Assembly: GCF_014205215.1 (NCBI RefSeq)
Contig: NZ_JACHNC010000001.1
Location: forward strand, 10,102,501 to 10,166,500
Direction of reading: 5' to 3'
From: Actinoplanes lobatus
Lineage (GTDB): Bacteria; Actinomycetota; Actinomycetes; Mycobacteriales; Micromonosporaceae
Length of the DNA: 64,000 nt
In this document: one piece after another, positions 61,681-64,000 of the stretch
How positions within the stretch are numbered: position 1 is the first letter of the stretch
How the letters are laid out: each line of letters opens with the position of its first letter
Position numbers and translations under genes: made by a program
Notes under the pieces: model-generated
Told to the model about the DNA's origin: nothing
What the model saw: the letters and a program-made list of their open reading frames with translations, nothing else
The model's database searches: none

Positions 61681-61688
61681 ATGACGTG
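61677..61688 (+). promoter_or_regulatory. -10 element for a leaderless AAA_14 transcript
   Basis: TATCAT at 61677-61682 is followed five bases later by GTG 61688, the spacing expected if the start codon is the transcription start. No ribosome binding site is present. Confidence 0.45.
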
Positions 61689-62950
61689 TGCCCGTACCCC
61701 GCATCGTTTCCCGCCGCGCGGCAGCACAGGTGCACGCCGCGCTAGCGGACACCCGGGTGGTGCTGGTCAGCGGCGCACGTCAAGCCGGCAAGAGCACCCT
61801 CGTCCGCATCGTTGCGGGCGACCAACGGGCCGAGCGCCGCGATCTCGACCGAACCCAGGACCGGGCTGCGGCACTCGCCGACCCGATCGGCTTCGTCGAC
61901 TCTCCCGACCTGATGGTCATCGATGAGATTCAGCGCGATCCGGGGCTTCTCCTGGCCATCAAAGCAGCCGTTGACGACGATCCACGGCCCGGCCGGTTCC
62001 TGCTCACCGGATCATCCCGGCTGTTCGGCATGGCGGCCGCTCCGGACGCGCTGCCCGGCCGGATGGAGACGATCGAACTCTGGCCGTTCTCGCAGGGAGA
62101 ACTCGACGGTGAACCGGACGGATTCATCGATGCCCTCTTCGCGGTGGGGCCCGACCTGCGGCACGAGTCGCGAGTCACCCGGGCCGACTACGCGGCCAGG
62201 ATCGTGCGAGGCGGCCTGCCGGAGGCCACAACCCGCGAAGATCCCCGTCGCCGACAACGATTCTTCGACGCGTACGTCCAAGCGCTGATCGATCGTGACG
62301 TCCGGCAACTGTCCGACATCCAGCACAAGGGCGAGATGCGCAAGCTCGTACGCCTGCTCGCGGCGAGGTCCGCGACGATCATCGCCACCAACTCACTCGA
62401 ATCCGCACTGGGGCTGAGCCGGCCGACGATCGCACGCTACCTCCAGGCTTTGGAGGAGATCTTCCTCGTCAAGCGAATCCCCGGCTGGTCCCGCAACCTC
62501 GGTACCAGGGCCACCGCTGCCTCGAAACTGGTCTTCGTCGACTCCGGTATCGCCGCGAACGAACTCGCGACCGACGCGCGGGCACTGCTGCGCCCCGGCG
62601 CACCGTTCGGCCCGCTGCTCGAATCATTCGTCCTGTCCGAGTTGTCCCGCCAACTCACCTGGTCCGAACAGTTGGTGGACCTGTCCCACTACCGAGACCA
62701 GGGCAGGTACGAGGTCGACGCGGTACTCGAAAACAGATCCGGTCACGTCGTGGGCATCGAGGTGAAAGCGGCCAGCACCGTCGGCCCCGACGATTTCCGC
62801 GGGCTGCGCCGCCTCGCCGACCGCCTGGGGGACGACTTCATTGCCGGCATCGTCCTCTACACCGGCACGTCCACACTGCCGTTCGGCGACCGGCTCCGCG
62901 CCATACCGGTCAGCGCCCTTTGGCAGGTTCCCGCCCCGGCAGAGGGCTGA
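61688..62950 (+). CDS. AAA_14 / DUF4143 ATPase
   Basis: A 420-aa ATPase. Walker A VSGARQAGKSTLVRIV near residues 29-44, Walker B DLMVIDEIQRDPGLLLAIKA and sensor FLLTGSSRLFGMA. The C-terminal DUF4143 domain has RGGLPEAT, RFFDAYVQALIDRDVRQLSD, LGLSRPTIARYLQALEEIFL and the PD-(D/E)XK-like YEVDAVLENRSGHVVGIEVK. All nuclease-like residues are present. The family is large and common near mobile or restriction genes, with unclear function. Probably leaderless; four 23-bp repeats precede it. Confidence 0.9.
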   Translation: MPVPRIVSRRAAAQVHAALADTRVVLVSGARQAGKSTLVRIVAGDQRAERRDLDRTQDRAAALADPIGFVDSPDLMVIDEIQRDPGLLLAIKAAVDDDPRPGRFLLTGSSRLFGMAAAPDALPGRMETIELWPFSQGELDGEPDGFIDALFAVGPDLRHESRVTRADYAARIVRGGLPEATTREDPRRRQRFFDAYVQALIDRDVRQLSDIQHKGEMRKLVRLLAARSATIIATNSLESALGLSRPTIARYLQALEEIFLVKRIPGWSRNLGTRATAASKLVFVDSGIAANELATDARALLRPGAPFGPLLESFVLSELSRQLTWSEQLVDLSHYRDQGRYEVDAVLENRSGHVVGIEVKAASTVGPDDFRGLRRLADRLGDDFIAGIVLYTGTSTLPFGDRLRAIPVSALWQVPAPAEG

Positions 62951-62990
62951 ATCCTGCCGGTTCGCCGGGCGCAACCGGCCCTACAACGAG

Positions 62991-63398
62991 ATGGGTGGTG
63001 GCAGGGTGAGTGAGGCACTGCGGCACATCGAGGCGCTGGCGGCGTTGTTGCCGGCGGCTCAGCGCAGCGCGCACGCGTACGCCAAAGGGATTGATCTTTT
63101 CTCGGGGGCCGGCGAGGTCGAGGCCGCGCACGGCAGTGGCCGCGCCTATCTGGCCGCGACCCGGCTGGCGCTGTTGCAGAGTGAGGCGGCCGAGGCGTTG
63201 CAGGAGATCCGGAACCGGGCGGTCGACCTGGATCCGGCCGCGCGCCGGCCCGATGACGGGCTCAGCCTGGAGCTGGCCGACATTCTGATCCGGCTGCTGG
63301 AGTTGTCCGAGTATCTGGGTGTGGACCTGGGTGCCGCGCTGGTCGCGAAGACGGCTGACACGCTGGGCGGGTACCGGCACGGCGGGGTCCGCTTCTGA
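62991..63398 (+). CDS. MazG-like family protein
   Basis: A 135-aa protein. The C-terminal half DGLSLELADILIRLLELSEY followed by LGVDLGAALVAKTADTLGGY and RHGG is the MazG-like EL-AD-IRLL pattern, associated with nucleotide pyrophosphohydrolase folds. The acidic pair in LELADIL could bind metal, but the full EExxE12-28ExxD motif is not obvious. ATG 62991 or GTG 63006 may be the start. It ends 4 bp before the stop of the P450 gene on the other strand. Confidence 0.65.
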   Translation: MGGGRVSEALRHIEALAALLPAAQRSAHAYAKGIDLFSGAGEVEAAHGSGRAYLAATRLALLQSEAAEALQEIRNRAVDLDPAARRPDDGLSLELADILIRLLELSEYLGVDLGAALVAKTADTLGGYRHGGVRF

Positions 63399-63402
63399 CG
63401 GC

Positions 63403-64000
63403 TCAGCCGAGCAGCACCGGCAGCGCGACCAGCCCGCGGGTGCGGAAGGACGGGCGCCAGCGCAGTTCGCCGGCCGGGACGGCGAGCCGCAGTGACGGGA
63501 AGCGGCGCAGCACCGTGCCGATGGCGATCTCCAGTTCGAGCCGGGCGAGCGGCGCTCCGACGCAGTAGTGGATGCCGTGGCCGAAGGTCAGGTGGCCTCC
63601 GGCCCGGCCGGGGACGACCGTGTCGGGGTCGGGGAAGGCGCCGGGGTCACGGTTCGCGGCGCCGACCACCAGCAGTACGGTCGCCCCGCGCGGCACCACG
63701 GCCCCGGCGACCTCGATGTCCTCGGTCGGGAAGCGGCGCAGCAGGACGGGGGCGGGTGGCTCGTATCGCAGCAGTTCCTCGACGTCGACCGGCAGCCCGG
63801 GGTTGCCGAGCAGGGTGAGCAGTCCGGTGCCGATGGCGTGGACGGTGTTCTCGTACCCGGCGACCAGCAGCAGGAAGGCCAGTGACGTCAGTTCGTCCTC
63901 GCTGAGCCGGTCGTTCTCCTCGCGGGCGGCGATCAGGGCGGACAGCAGGTCGTCGGCGGGTTCGGCGCGTTTCGCGGCGATCAGGCCGGACAGGTAGGCG
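63403..64000 (-). CDS. cytochrome P450, C-terminal part, truncated by window edge
   Basis: Only the C-terminal 198 residues are inside the window. The I-helix (FLLLVAGYENTVHAIG), the K-helix ELLRYEPPAP (ExxR), and the heme ligand loop FGHGIHYCVGAPLARLELEI with its Cys are all present. The sequence continues past base 64000, so the start and substrate site are missing. Actinomycete soluble P450s usually act in secondary metabolism. Confidence 0.93.
   Translation of the reverse strand, partial: AYLSGLIAAKRAEPADDLLSALIAAREENDRLSEDELTSLAFLLLVAGYENTVHAIGTGLLTLLGNPGLPVDVEELLRYEPPAPVLLRRFPTEDIEVAGAVVPRGATVLLVVGAANRDPGAFPDPDTVVPGRAGGHLTFGHGIHYCVGAPLARLELEIAIGTVLRRFPSLRLAVPAGELRWRPSFRTRGLVALPVLLG

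Overview
The window is about 70% GC, rich in GTG starts and 4-bp ATGA/GTGA stop-start overlaps, and carries many actinomycete family types: LuxR-LAL and XRE/NB-ARC/TPR regulators, GPP34, secreted GH43 enzymes, and a Ser/Thr kinase. This points to a filamentous actinobacterium, most likely of the Micromonosporaceae (Actinoplanes-like). That is an inference from style and gene content, not from a marker gene.

Layout. (1) 1-4.5 kb: a 5'-truncated LuxR regulator, then an alpha/beta hydrolase, SDR and cupin. (2) 4.5-8.3 kb: decayed sequence (a frameshifted HicB-like antitoxin, a frameshifted unknown gene) and an XRE-NB-ARC-TPR regulator, flanked by two same-orientation copies of a 76-bp element. 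The ends of that element recur upstream of the IS110 transposase at 42 kb. (3) 8.3-26.4 kb: a defence island. On the minus strand are an Mrr-like endonuclease, an HsdR_N/RAMA-like protein, a 65-aa protein, and an operon of an SMC/Rad50-like ATPase, a 123-aa helical protein and a 679-aa coiled-coil protein. Diverging from it on the plus strand are an HTH-methylase-TRD fusion, HsdM, HsdS, HsdR and a Ser/Thr kinase with a TPR-like tail. (4) 26.5-32 kb: GNAT, APC permease and GPP34 facing an XRE/TPR regulator and an APH-like kinase. (5) 32.1-33.4 kb: a two-gene PD-(D/E)XK module. (6) 33.6-38.9 kb: a tight minus-strand operon of glycosyltransferase-like protein, ThyA-family enzyme, NDK-like kinase, radical SAM enzyme, DnaQ-like exonuclease and aldo/keto reductase. 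The ThyA homologue has Asp where thymidylate synthase has the dUMP-selecting Asn, so it probably acts on a cytidine nucleotide. (7) 39.1-44.5 kb: small, often AT-richer unknown genes, an IS110-family element and a detached tRNA 3' end. (8) 44.7-47.2 kb: two secreted arabinanases and a small conserved protein. (9) 47.2-52.8 kb: a three-gene operon of winged-helix protein, double-ATPase AAA-HerA fusion and AIPR abortive-infection nuclease. (10) 52.9-64 kb: alkaline phosphatase, ATPase, FAD/Fe-S oxidoreductase, secreted protein, NB-ARC regulator, a carboxymuconolactone-decarboxylase relic, DUF1801, AAA_14/DUF4143, MazG-like protein and a truncated P450.

The strongest candidates for undescribed systems are the modified-pyrimidine operon (6), the wHTH/AAA-HerA/AIPR operon (9), and the SMC-like/123-aa/679-aa operon diverging from the methylase (3). 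All function calls come from motifs read by eye; no database search was run.
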